The notes under the pieces: model-generated
The model's database searches: none
Told to the model about the DNA's origin: nothing
What the model saw: only the letters and a program-made list of their open reading frames with translations
Position numbers and translations under genes: made by a program
Origin: Streptomyces sp. NBC_00224
Lineage (GTDB): Bacteria > Actinomycetota > Actinomycetes > Streptomycetales > Streptomycetaceae
DNA length: 64,000 bases
Assembly (NCBI RefSeq): GCF_041435195.1
Contig: NZ_CP108106.1
Coordinates: 1,364,001 to 1,428,000 of the forward strand
Direction: 5' to 3'
In this document: positions 25,353 to 33,320 of the stretch, piece after piece
Numbering within the stretch: the first letter of the stretch is position 1
Layout: each line of letters begins with the position of its first letter

Positions 25353-25448
25353 GGACCACTGGCGGCCAATTACGCAAGGTGTGGACCAAGTTGCCGCCAA
25401 CTCAAGGGCGTTGGACGCATTGACATCCGATGTATTCGTCCCTACGTT
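25353..25448 (+). promoter_or_regulatory. Fucosidase promoter with repeated operator-like elements
   Basis: TTGACA (25420-25425), a 17-base spacer and TACGTT (25443-25448) form a good vegetative promoter 33 bases before the fucosidase start. Upstream are two similar elements, GGACCACTGGCGGCCAA (25353-25369) and GGACCAAGTTGCCGCCAA (25383-25400), spaced 30 bases. The parts TGGCGGCCA and TTGCCGCCA also form an inverted pair. They may bind a sugar-responsive repressor. Confidence 0.65.
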
Positions 25449-25481
25449 CCCGGGCGAACCCTCACACCAGGGAGTCGCCCC

Positions 25482-27347
25482 ATGCACACCTCGCTCAGTC
25501 GCACCGGGCGCACAGTCGCCGGGCTCGCCGTGTTCCTCGCCTCCGCCCTGGGAGCCTCGGTGGCTCCCGCCGCTGCCGCGAGCGCGGCGGATCCGCTCGC
25601 CGCCGCCCCGGCCGCACGGACCGGCCAGGTCGCGGGCCCCGGTACGGACTACGCCACCGACGACCCGTTCACCTCCGCCCGCACCAACTGGTTCCGCCAG
25701 GACCGCTTCGGCATGTTCATCCACTTCGGCTCGTACTCCAACTGGGAGGGCGAATACCGTCGCCCCGACGGCAGCGTCTGCCGCAACGCCGAGTGGATCA
25801 AGCGGGAGTGCGGCATCCCCATGGACGCGTACGAGAAACAGGCCGCGACCTTCAACCCCGCCGACTTCGACGCCAAGGCCGTCGTCAAGGCGGCCAAGGA
25901 CGCCGGGATGCGCTACATCGTCATCACGTCCAAGCACCACGAGGGCTATGCGATGTGGCCCACCAAGGTCAACTCCTGGAACCTGCGCGACCATTCGGCC
26001 TTCGACAAGAACCGCGACATCCTCGCGGAACTCAAGCGGGCCACCACCGAGGCGGGCATCAAGCTCGGCTTCTACTACTCGATCTGGGACTGGCACGACC
26101 CGGACTTCGCGAACCCTGCGACCTTCCCCAAGTACGAGCAGCGCATGTACGCGCAGCTCAGGGAGCTCGTCGACGGCTACCACCCCGACCTGCTGTGGTT
26201 CGACGGCGAGTGGTCGACCGAGAACCCCCACAACCCGTGGACCGAGCGGGACGGCGAACGCCTGGAGTCCTATCTGCACGGCCTGAGCCCGGACCTCGTC
26301 GTCAACAACCGGGTCGGCAAGCGCCGCGTCGTCGACGGCGACTACGGCACCCCCGAGCAGGAGATTCCCGCCGCGCCGGTCGACGGCCAGCTCTGGGAGT
26401 CGTGCATGACGCTCAACGACCACTGGGGGTACGCCCGTTACGACCAGAACTGGAAGTCCAGTACGACGCTGGTGCGCAACCTTCTCGCCACCACCTCCCG
26501 CAGCGGCAACTACCTCCTGAACGTCGGCCCCGACGCCCACGGCCGCATCCCGCAGCCCTCCGTCGACCGCCTGCGGCAGATGGGCGACTGGCTGCGCGCC
26601 TCGGGTCAGGGCGAGGCCGTCTACGGCGCACGCTACGGCGGCCTGGTCGAGGAGCCCGCCTGGGGGGCGGTCAGCCGCAAGGGCGACAAGCTGTACGCGG
26701 CGGTCACCCAGTGGCCGTCGAGCGGCGCGGCCCTGCATCTGAAGGCGCGTACGGCCTTCGATGTGAAGGCGGCGCGGGTACTGGGCAGCGGCCAGCAGGT
26801 GCGGGTCACCAAGGCCGGTGACGGGTTCGACATCAGGCCGTCGGGCGCCGCGACCAACGCCGTCGCCACGGTCATCGAGCTGACCGTGAACCCCGGCCCC
26901 ACCTCCCCCGCCGGGACCGGCCATGGACTCAAGGAGGAGATCTTCGACAACGGTGACCTCAGCGGCGCCCCGAAGGTCACCCGCACCGATCCCACCGTGA
27001 ACCACGCCTGGAGGTTCGGCGGTTCGCCCGACAAGGCGGTCCCGGCGGACTGGTTCAGCGTCCGGTGGACCGGCACGATCGAGCCGCGCCGCTCCGAGAC
27101 GTACACGCTCACCACCGTCTCGGACGACATGGCGCGCGTCTGGATCGACGGCAAGCTCGTGATCGACTCCTGGTCGCCGCACGGGCCGCGCGTCGACAAG
27201 GCCGGCGTCGGCCTCACCGCGGGCAGGCGTCACACGATCAGGATCGACTACGCGGAGCAGACCGGGGAGGCGCATATGAAGCTCCTGTGGTCCAGCCCGG
27301 GCCAGGACCAGCAGGTTGTCCCGGCGTCCCAGCTGTACGCGAGCTGA
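25482..27347 (+). CDS. Secreted GH29 alpha-L-fucosidase with PA14 domain
   Basis: 621 residues from ATG 25482, with GGGAG upstream. The signal peptide ends around APAAAASA. The GH29 catalytic domain (about 55-450) shows RFGMFIHFGSYS, YIVITSKHHEGYAMW and the nucleophile motif LLWFDGEW (D241), then SRSGNYLLNVGPDAHGRI. A PA14 domain (about 485-620) has WFSVRWTGTIEPRRSETYTL, DDMARVWIDGKLVIDSW and HTIRIDYAEQTGEAHMKLLW. It releases terminal fucose from glycans outside the cell; PA14 probably binds carbohydrate. It has its own promoter and is followed by a tRNA gene. Confidence 0.92.
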   Translation: MHTSLSRTGRTVAGLAVFLASALGASVAPAAAASAADPLAAAPAARTGQVAGPGTDYATDDPFTSARTNWFRQDRFGMFIHFGSYSNWEGEYRRPDGSVCRNAEWIKRECGIPMDAYEKQAATFNPADFDAKAVVKAAKDAGMRYIVITSKHHEGYAMWPTKVNSWNLRDHSAFDKNRDILAELKRATTEAGIKLGFYYSIWDWHDPDFANPATFPKYEQRMYAQLRELVDGYHPDLLWFDGEWSTENPHNPWTERDGERLESYLHGLSPDLVVNNRVGKRRVVDGDYGTPEQEIPAAPVDGQLWESCMTLNDHWGYARYDQNWKSSTTLVRNLLATTSRSGNYLLNVGPDAHGRIPQPSVDRLRQMGDWLRASGQGEAVYGARYGGLVEEPAWGAVSRKGDKLYAAVTQWPSSGAALHLKARTAFDVKAARVLGSGQQVRVTKAGDGFDIRPSGAATNAVATVIELTVNPGPTSPAGTGHGLKEEIFDNGDLSGAPKVTRTDPTVNHAWRFGGSPDKAVPADWFSVRWTGTIEPRRSETYTLTTVSDDMARVWIDGKLVIDSWSPHGPRVDKAGVGLTAGRRHTIRIDYAEQTGEAHMKLLWSSPGQDQQVVPASQLYAS

Positions 27348-27504
27348 GCCCCGCCCGGGGCGGCCGCCCGGCTCATCCCGGTGGCGGCCCCGGGCGGTTC
27401 GCTCAAGGATTTCCGCCGCTGACTCACGCTCCGCGCGCGAGGTGGGGTGACGGGGACGGCTGGTCAACGGGATGCCTGGAGTGCCGTACAGTTGTGTTTA
27501 CCGA

Positions 27505-27578
27505 CGCGGGGTGGAGCAGCTCGGTAGCTCGCTGGGCTCATAACCCAGAGGTCGCAGGTTCAAATCCTGTCCCCGCTA
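27505..27578 (+). tRNA. Initiator tRNA-fMet (anticodon CAT)
   Basis: 74 bases fold into a cloverleaf: acceptor CGCGGGG with CCCCGCT, leaving position 1-72 unpaired (C opposite T), the mark of bacterial initiator tRNA. The anticodon stem has the initiator GGG/CCC pairs around CTCATAA (CAT at 27539-27541), and the T arm GCAGGTTCAAATCCTGT is intact. The 3' CCA is not encoded. TACAGT at 27487-27492 may be its -10 box. A perfect 16-bp hairpin follows 6 bases later. Confidence 0.95.
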
Positions 27579-27584
27579 CTGTAC

Positions 27585-27620
27585 GAAGAGGCCCGCATCC
27601 CCTGGGATGCGGGCCTCTTC
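27585..27620. terminator. Strong hairpin terminator
   Basis: Perfect 16-bp arms (27585-27600 and 27605-27620), loop CCTG, followed by CTTTGT. It ends the tRNA transcript and, on the other strand, the dienelactone hydrolase gene. Confidence 0.9.
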
Positions 27621-27640
27621 CTTTGTGTACGCGCGCGCCG

Positions 27641-28396
27641 TCAGAGCGTGCGGTTCAGCAGGGCGAGCAGGGCTTCCCAGTGACGGGCGTCACCTTCGGC
27701 GTTGTACGCGGCGGTGTCGGCCTGGGTGTAACCGTGCTGGGCGCCCGCGTAGACCTCGGCCTCGTGGCGGACCCCGGCTGCCGAGAGGGCCTTGTTCAGG
27801 CGGTCGATCTGCTCGGGGGGCATGCCCTCGTCCTGGTCGGCGTGGCCGAAGTACAGCTCCGCGGTGATGTGTTCGGCGAGCAGGTGGGGGCTGTCCGGGG
27901 CGTCGGTCGCCATGCGGCCGCCGTGGAAACCGGCCGCCGCCGCGACCCGCTCGGGGAACGATCCGGCGGTGCGCAGGGCCAGGCCCGCGCCCATGCAGTA
28001 GCCCGTGACGCCCACCGGTCCGTCCGTGGCCAGCGGGGAGTCGGCCAGCCAGCGCAGATACGCGTCGGCGTCACGCACGACCAGCTCGGAGGTGAGGGCG
28101 AATATGTGCGGGCCGATGACGTCGAAGAGGTCCGGCCGCTGCTGGGGGTCGATGAAGTCCGGCAGCTCGACGATCGGCGCCCGCCCGACGCGGTAGAACA
28201 CATTGGGGACCAGGACGGTGTAACCGGCCGCCGCGATGCGGTCGGCCATCCCCTTGAGGTGGGGGCGGAGCCCGAAGGCGTCCATGTAGAACAGGACCGC
28301 GGGGTGCGGGGAGTTGTCGTCGGGGTGGACGAGATAGGCGTCGGCGGTGCCGTCCTGCGTGGGGATGTCCACGGAGGTTCCGAGCACTGTGGTCAT
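27641..28396 (-). CDS. Dienelactone hydrolase family protein
   Basis: 251 residues from ATG 28396. The fold blocks are DAYLVHPDD.. PAVLFYMDAFGLRPHLKGMADRIAAAGYTVLVPNVFYR, the nucleophile elbow GVTGYCMGAG (C134), the acid region YFGHADQDEGMP and the catalytic His in GAQHGYTQ. Family members hydrolyse dienelactones or related esters; the Cys nucleophile fits true DLH. No ring-cleavage genes are adjacent. The start is supported by GAGAGA upstream and by family length; the in-frame ATG at 28426 is less likely. Confidence 0.87.
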   Translation of the reverse strand: MTTVLGTSVDIPTQDGTADAYLVHPDDNSPHPAVLFYMDAFGLRPHLKGMADRIAAAGYTVLVPNVFYRVGRAPIVELPDFIDPQQRPDLFDVIGPHIFALTSELVVRDADAYLRWLADSPLATDGPVGVTGYCMGAGLALRTAGSFPERVAAAAGFHGGRMATDAPDSPHLLAEHITAELYFGHADQDEGMPPEQIDRLNKALSAAGVRHEAEVYAGAQHGYTQADTAAYNAEGDARHWEALLALLNRTL

Positions 28397-28524
28397 GAAC
28401 GTCTCTCTTCTCGTTCGTTCTTGCACATGTGACAGACCAACAGCCTGTCACAATCGTCCGAACGTGAAGATCCTTTTGTTGCCGTTCCGCACCGGTTGGA
28501 CCGGTCAGAGGCTCGGCGCGTTCC

Positions 28525-28557
28525 GGCCAAATCCGGCCTGACAGGCCGGATTTGGCC
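28525..28557 (-). terminator. Hairpin terminator
   Basis: Perfect 15-bp inverted repeat (28525-28539 with 28543-28557, loop GAC), 22 bases beyond the stop of the minus-strand secreted protein gene at 28579. Confidence 0.85.
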
Positions 28558-28578
28558 GACGGCCCACCCTCGACGCCG

Positions 28579-29493
28579 TCAGGTCAGCACTACGACCTTG
28601 TGCATGCCCTCGGCGACGTGCGGACGCCCCGTCTTGTCGTCCGGTACGAAGCAGAGCAGCGCATACGTGCCCGGGGGCAGGTGGTGGGTCTCCAGCAGCG
28701 CGGTGCGGCCCGGGGAGACGGCGCCGAGGCCGAGGGAGGGGCCGGTGAACGGCGGCGTCCCGGAGCCGTTGCCGCCGAAGAACGCCTGGATCTGGGCGTC
28801 GGTGGTGCCGCGCTTGACCGGCTGGAGCGCCATCTCATGGAGCTCGTCCGAGGAGTTGTGGACCAGGACGTTGTCCGCGGCCTTGTGCAGGCCGTTGACA
28901 TCGAAGCGGGGTCCGGCCGACGTCTCGCGGGTGATCACGATGCTGTCGGGGAAGGCCGCGAGGTCCTCGGACGCGCCGCCGCGCCTGCTCCCGCGCAGGT
29001 TCAGCGTGCGGGTGACCGGATGGGCCGGGTCGGCCAGGAAGGCGGTGAAGTCCAGGAGGACGACGGGGCCCGCGCCGATCGGGGTGGTGAAGGTCTCCGA
29101 CACAGCCGGGGTGACCTGGGCGCCACCGAGCGCGTCCACCTCGTCACGCACCGCGGAGATGCCCCGCGCGGCAGTGGCGGGGTTTCTGCTGATGGCCTTG
29201 GTCAGGTCGGCGAGCACCTTGCGCATGGTGACACCGCGGTGCGGCCGCAAGGCCTGGAGAGAACGGCCGTTCGGGTCGTCGGTCTTCACATGGAAGGCGA
29301 CCAGACCGGCCTGTGCGGTGTCCGGTGCGTGAATGCCCGAGGCCCCGATCGACACCTCTACGGGGTGGCGGCCGTGGCCGCCGTAGTCCCCGCGGACGGT
29401 GGCGTCGGCCGTGGTGGCGCCGGCGAGGGCGGTGGTGAAGGCCAGGGCGGCGGCCGCCGTCCTCACCCCGTTGCGCAGCAGTGCGGTACGCAT
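28579..29493 (-). CDS. Secreted protein with cupredoxin-like C-terminus, function unknown
   Basis: 304 residues from ATG 29493. The signal peptide is MRTALLRNGVRTAAAALAFT followed by TALAGATTADA. The mature protein has a beta-rich region (HPVEVSIGASGIHAPDTAQ, VAFHVKTDDPNG), a helical middle (MRKVLADLTKAISRNPATAARGISAV) and a final beta domain (DNVLVHNSSDELHEMALQPV, LPPGTYALLCFVPDDKTGRPHVAEGMHKVVVL). The last block, with an HxxxGMxxxV-like end, recalls blue-copper proteins, with Cys and His present, but copper binding is not proven. Confidence 0.65.
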   Translation of the reverse strand: MRTALLRNGVRTAAAALAFTTALAGATTADATVRGDYGGHGRHPVEVSIGASGIHAPDTAQAGLVAFHVKTDDPNGRSLQALRPHRGVTMRKVLADLTKAISRNPATAARGISAVRDEVDALGGAQVTPAVSETFTTPIGAGPVVLLDFTAFLADPAHPVTRTLNLRGSRRGGASEDLAAFPDSIVITRETSAGPRFDVNGLHKAADNVLVHNSSDELHEMALQPVKRGTTDAQIQAFFGGNGSGTPPFTGPSLGLGAVSPGRTALLETHHLPPGTYALLCFVPDDKTGRPHVAEGMHKVVVLT

Positions 29494-29529
29494 GAATCTC
29501 CTGTCGTCGCGTGACCCCCTGTCACAGGG

Positions 29530-29546
29530 CAGCACCTTCGGTGCTG
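29530..29546 (-). terminator. Small UUCG-type hairpin
   Basis: CAGCACC TTC GGTGCTG, 62 bases after the end of the lyase gene on the minus strand. The C(UUCG)G loop is unusually stable in RNA. It is a possible terminator of the CreE/CreD-like operon. Confidence 0.5.
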
Positions 29547-29607
29547 AGTGATCGTCAGCCACGCAGACGGCAGGGCCGATCGGCGTATCCCCGGACCGGC
29601 GGGGTGA

Positions 29608-31014
29608 TCAGTGCGGCTTGCCCACCGCCCGGTCCACGAGGGCCGCCGCCCCGCCCGTGTACCGGGCCGGGTCGCACAGCTCGGCCAGTTCCCCGGCGGT
29701 GAAGTGGCCGCGCAGCTCCTCGGACTCGGCGAGCACGTCCCCGAGCGGGCGGCCGGACCGCTGTGCGGTGTGCGAGGCCCGGGTGAGCGCCTGCTTGGCC
29801 TCGGCCTTGCCGAGCCTGGGCGCCAGTACGGCGGCGATGCGCTCGGAGACGATCTGGCCGCCGGTCAGCGCCAGGTTCTCGGCCATCCGCTCCGGCCGCA
29901 CTTCGAGCCCCTCGGCCAGTTCGACCAGGGTGTGGGTGGCGCCGCCGGTCAGCCGCAGGCACTCGCGCAACAGCTGCCACTCCGCATGCCAGGCCCCGGC
30001 GGAGCGCTCGTCCTCGGAGAGCATGCACTGGGTGACGCCAGCGGCCAGGACGGGCACCTGGAGGGCCGCGCTGCGCAGCAGCGTCGCCAGGACCGGGTTG
30101 CGCTTGTGCGGCATGGCCGAGGAGCTGCCGCGCCCGGTGACCGCGGGCTCCGCGACCTCCGCGACCTCGGTGCGGGTCAGCGACTGCACATCCACCGCGA
30201 TCTTGCCGAGGGCGGCGGCCGTGAAGGCGAGGGCGGCGGCGAGGTCGGCGATGGGCGTACGCAGGGTGTGCCAGGGCAGTTCGGCCGTGGCGAGACCCGT
30301 CTCCCGCGCGAACGTGTCGGTGAGCCGTGCCGCGTACTCGTCCGGGTCCAGTGAGCCGTCACCGTCGAGCCGTGCGTACTCCAGGTATCCGGCGAGCGTT
30401 CCCGCCGCCCCGCCGAGGGAGACGGGCAGCCCTCCGTCCAGGACGCGCTCCAGGCGCAGGTCGGCGTCGAGCAGCAGCTTGCGCCAGCCCGCCGCCTTCA
30501 GCCCGAACGTGGTGGGGACGGCGTGCAGGGCCAGGGTGCGGCCCGCCATGGTGGTGTCGCGGTGCCGCCGGGCGAGAGCGGCCAGGGCGTCGGCGGACCT
30601 GGCGAGGTCGGCGCGCATCAGCCGCAGCGCCCGCTGGGCGACGAGCATCGCGCCGGTGTCGAAGATGTCCTGGCTGGTGGAGCCGCGGTGCACGTATTCG
30701 GCTGCCGCCGGGTCCACGGCGGCGACGCGCCGGCTGAACGCCTGCACCAGGCCGACGACCGGGTTGGCGGTCTCCCGCGCGGCCAGCGCAAGCTCCCTCA
30801 GGTCGAGGTGCTCGGCGCGGGCCTGTGCGCCGATGACCTCGGCGACCCGCTGCGGCAGGGTGCCGAGCCGCGCCTGCGCCCGGGCGAGGGCGGCCTCGGC
30901 GTCGAGCATCCCCTGAAGCCACGCCAGGTCGCCGACGGCCTCCTCGACGGGAGTGCCGACGCGGACCGGCGAGAGCAGGCCGGAGTCGAGCAGGCTGTCG
31001 GGGCGGCCGGTCAT
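29608..31014 (-). CDS. CreD-like nitrosuccinate lyase (fumarase/aspartase superfamily)
   Basis: 468 residues of the fumarase/aspartase superfamily, in the branch often annotated as PcaB (3-carboxy-cis,cis-muconate cycloisomerase) or adenylosuccinate lyase. Seen: the YVHRGSTSQDIFDTGAML block (residues 107-124) and the signature GSSSAMPHKRNP (296-307), whose Ser loop holds the catalytic base. Its start overlaps the stop of the upstream FAD enzyme as ATGA. CreD enzymes split nitrosuccinate into fumarate and nitrous acid and are always paired with a CreE-type FAD enzyme; no other pca genes are present. So CreD is preferred over PcaB. The substrate is inferred from gene pairing, not from residues unique to CreD. 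Confidence 0.68.
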   Translation of the reverse strand: MTGRPDSLLDSGLLSPVRVGTPVEEAVGDLAWLQGMLDAEAALARAQARLGTLPQRVAEVIGAQARAEHLDLRELALAARETANPVVGLVQAFSRRVAAVDPAAAEYVHRGSTSQDIFDTGAMLVAQRALRLMRADLARSADALAALARRHRDTTMAGRTLALHAVPTTFGLKAAGWRKLLLDADLRLERVLDGGLPVSLGGAAGTLAGYLEYARLDGDGSLDPDEYAARLTDTFARETGLATAELPWHTLRTPIADLAAALAFTAAALGKIAVDVQSLTRTEVAEVAEPAVTGRGSSSAMPHKRNPVLATLLRSAALQVPVLAAGVTQCMLSEDERSAGAWHAEWQLLRECLRLTGGATHTLVELAEGLEVRPERMAENLALTGGQIVSERIAAVLAPRLGKAEAKQALTRASHTAQRSGRPLGDVLAESEELRGHFTAGELAELCDPARYTGGAAALVDRAVGKPH

Positions 31015-32978
31015 ACGAGTGCTCCTTGCAGCCGGTCGGGGGCGGCGACCGAGGTGGTGGGGCGGGGTGCGAGTGCCAGCACCGCACGGGCGATGGCGTC
31101 GGAGTCGGCCAGGGTCACCGAGTCCACCCCCGGCCGGATCCCGGCCGCGGTCACCCAGTGCACGGCCTCCGTGGGCACACCGTAGGCGAACCGGCGCGGG
31201 TGCGCCCGGCCCCGGGCGTCGCGGACGCGGTAGGGGCGCTCGGCGACGGCGAGGCCGCCGGTCTCGTACCCGGCCCCGCCCGCGTTGGGCACCCGGTGGT
31301 TCACGGCCTGCCCGGTGGCGACCAGGTGCTGGAGCAGCGGGTCGGCGGCGCGCCGCAGATCCGACTCGGGCAGCCGCGCCTCGATCAGTACGTGGGCCCG
31401 CAGGGGCGGTCCCGGTACGGCCCGGGACTGGGCGACGAAGGCGGGGTTGACCGTGTCGATGCGTATCTCGGTCTGAGGGCCGGTGAGTTCGAGGATGCCC
31501 GCCTCGATGAGCGCGATCATCTCCTCGATGCGTGAAGTGGGCGGGCCGATGGAGAGGAAGGCGTTCAACGGCGTGTACCAGCCGTCGAGTTCGTCGCGGT
31601 GCGAGTCGCCGTGCAGACCGCTGTGGTCGACCGCGAGCCGGATCTCGTTGCGCAGGTCGCGCAGGACGTCGAGGGCGGACTTGAGCGGGCCGCTGAGGTT
31701 GCCGTGCTTGGCCTCGCGCACGTCGTCGCGCAGATACTGGAGCAGCCAGTCGCGGAACGCGGCCCGGTCGCCGAACTCCTGGCCTCCGTACGGGCGCGAA
31801 AGCCGCTCCCAGCTCCAGCGCTCCGCCTCGGGTATGCCGGCCGCGTCGAGCAGCCCGCTCCGGTCCTCGGCGCTCTCGCAGGCCAGGAAGCGGTCCACCA
31901 GGTCCGTGCGCTCGGCGTCGCGGCCGTGGGCGGTGAGCCAGGTGCCGTAGTAGACGCTCTCCACCTCTCGGGTGATCAGCGGCCACAACTCGTCGCGCAG
32001 ACCGATCCGTTCGCCGTCGTCGGCCCGCTTGCGCAGGGTCTCGACGTGCTCGGGGGTGAGCAGGCGGGGGTAGTAGCGCTCCGAGGCGCCCTTCTCGTTC
32101 TCACCGCGTGCGTGGTACGGAACGCCTCGGCGGGACGTGGCGTACATCACCGGCTCCTGGCCCGAGGGCCGGTACACCAGGCGGCCGTCGACGCGCTCGA
32201 AGGAACCGCCGCGCCCCTGGGTGAGCAGGGTCATGTGGTCGAAGAAGTTGAGGCCGAGGCCCCGCAGCAGGACCGGCTCGCCCGCCTTGACCCCGCTCAG
32301 GTCGAGGTCGGCGGGGTTCGCGGGCTGGAGGTAGCGCAGGCCGTGCACCCGGGCGAGGCTGGCGGTCCGCTCCTCGTGGGCGGTCGGCCGCACCGGGACG
32401 TGGCCCTGGGCGAGGACGACGGCGTCCAGACCGCTGAGCCAGGTGCCGTCCAAGAGGCCGACGGCCTGCTCGCAGTCGGCCTCTCCGTGGCTGTCCGTCA
32501 GGGCGACGGCGCGCGAGCGGTGGACCTCGATCGTGACGTGCGCGGGGGCGCGCCGGACGACCTGCTGGAACATCGCGGAGAGGTAACTGCCGTAGAACGC
32601 GCGGGTGGGGTACGTGTTCGGCCCCAGGTCGCGGGCCTCGGCGAGCGTCTGCTCGTCGTGACCGGCACGCCCGCCGGACGCGGCGACCTCCCTGGCCCAC
32701 TCCTCCAGGGTCGGGCCGGGCTCGATGGGCCCGTCGATGCACGAGCTGGCATCGGTGTGGACCGTGATCTGGGACGCCACCGTGTTCATCAGCAGCAGAC
32801 GGGACTGGTCGGTGCGCCACACCGCACCGGCACCGGGCTCGCACGGCTCGACGACGTGCACGGTCACCGCGGAGTGTGTCGGCTGCGCACGCTCGTTGGC
32901 ACACAGCCGCTCCAGCACCGAGAGTCCTCGCGGTCCGGCGCCGACTATGCACAGCGTCCTGGGAACGCCACTCCTCAT
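31011..32978 (-). CDS. CreE-like FAD-dependent L-aspartate N-oxygenase
   Basis: 655 residues from ATG 32978. The N-terminal dinucleotide site is LCIVGAGPRGLSVLERL (GxGxxG at 13-18), followed by a FAD/NAD(P)-binding (PF13454-type) domain with WRTDQSRLLLMNTVASQITVHTD. The C-terminal half has the GPPTSRIEEMIAL and VNHRVPNAGGAGYETGGLAV blocks. The size and its coupling to a PcaB-like lyase match CreE, which oxidises L-aspartate in several steps to nitrosuccinate with NADPH and O2. Together the pair would yield fumarate and nitrous acid. A GAGAG ribosome site precedes the start; upstream in-frame codons extend through non-coding sequence. Confidence 0.68.
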   Translation of the reverse strand: MRSGVPRTLCIVGAGPRGLSVLERLCANERAQPTHSAVTVHVVEPCEPGAGAVWRTDQSRLLLMNTVASQITVHTDASSCIDGPIEPGPTLEEWAREVAASGGRAGHDEQTLAEARDLGPNTYPTRAFYGSYLSAMFQQVVRRAPAHVTIEVHRSRAVALTDSHGEADCEQAVGLLDGTWLSGLDAVVLAQGHVPVRPTAHEERTASLARVHGLRYLQPANPADLDLSGVKAGEPVLLRGLGLNFFDHMTLLTQGRGGSFERVDGRLVYRPSGQEPVMYATSRRGVPYHARGENEKGASERYYPRLLTPEHVETLRKRADDGERIGLRDELWPLITREVESVYYGTWLTAHGRDAERTDLVDRFLACESAEDRSGLLDAAGIPEAERWSWERLSRPYGGQEFGDRAAFRDWLLQYLRDDVREAKHGNLSGPLKSALDVLRDLRNEIRLAVDHSGLHGDSHRDELDGWYTPLNAFLSIGPPTSRIEEMIALIEAGILELTGPQTEIRIDTVNPAFVAQSRAVPGPPLRAHVLIEARLPESDLRRAADPLLQHLVATGQAVNHRVPNAGGAGYETGGLAVAERPYRVRDARGRAHPRRFAYGVPTEAVHWVTAAGIRPGVDSVTLADSDAIARAVLALAPRPTTSVAAPDRLQGALV

Positions 32979-33320
32979 ACCAACACTCTCCTGTTGTCGT
33001 GACCGAGCGGTCCCGGGGGCGGTACGGAACGACTTCCGGGGGAAAGGGGCGGTTGGCTGCTGGTTGTCGTTCCTCACATCGGGAAGATAGCCATGGTGAG
33101 GTCGTTCGATCCACGGACACCGATCAACTGCGGCATCGTGCACAGGTGTTGGTCGTGCGCCGCTCAACTCGCCGGGGAGCGAGGAAGCGCAGGTCACAGT
33201 GGTCGCGCCGGCGCACCCGGATGGCGTCGGCGTGTCGCGCGGGCGACGTCGAGCACGCACGATGGACAAGCGGAAGCAACCAGTCCGCAGAGGAGCCGTC
33301 CGCGTGGAGGTGCGAGAGCG
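32979..33320. other. Divergent promoter region of the CreE-like and racemase-like genes
   Basis: 342 bases between two divergent starts. The stretch 33058-33130 is relatively AT-rich and is the likely promoter area. No perfect operator palindrome was seen. GGAGG at 33306-33310 is the ribosome-binding site of the plus-strand gene. Confidence 0.4.

Noticed and set aside
27505..27578. Elongator tRNA-Met or tRNA-Ile with CAT anticodon
   Set aside because: The unpaired 1-72 position and GGG/CCC anticodon stem pairs are those of initiator tRNA.
29608..31014. Reading the lyase as a true PcaB (3-carboxy-cis,cis-muconate cycloisomerase)
   Set aside because: No other protocatechuate genes are near, and the ATGA-coupled partner is a CreE-like FAD enzyme, not PcaC/D/G/H. 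The PcaB name remains the fallback if phylogeny disagrees.
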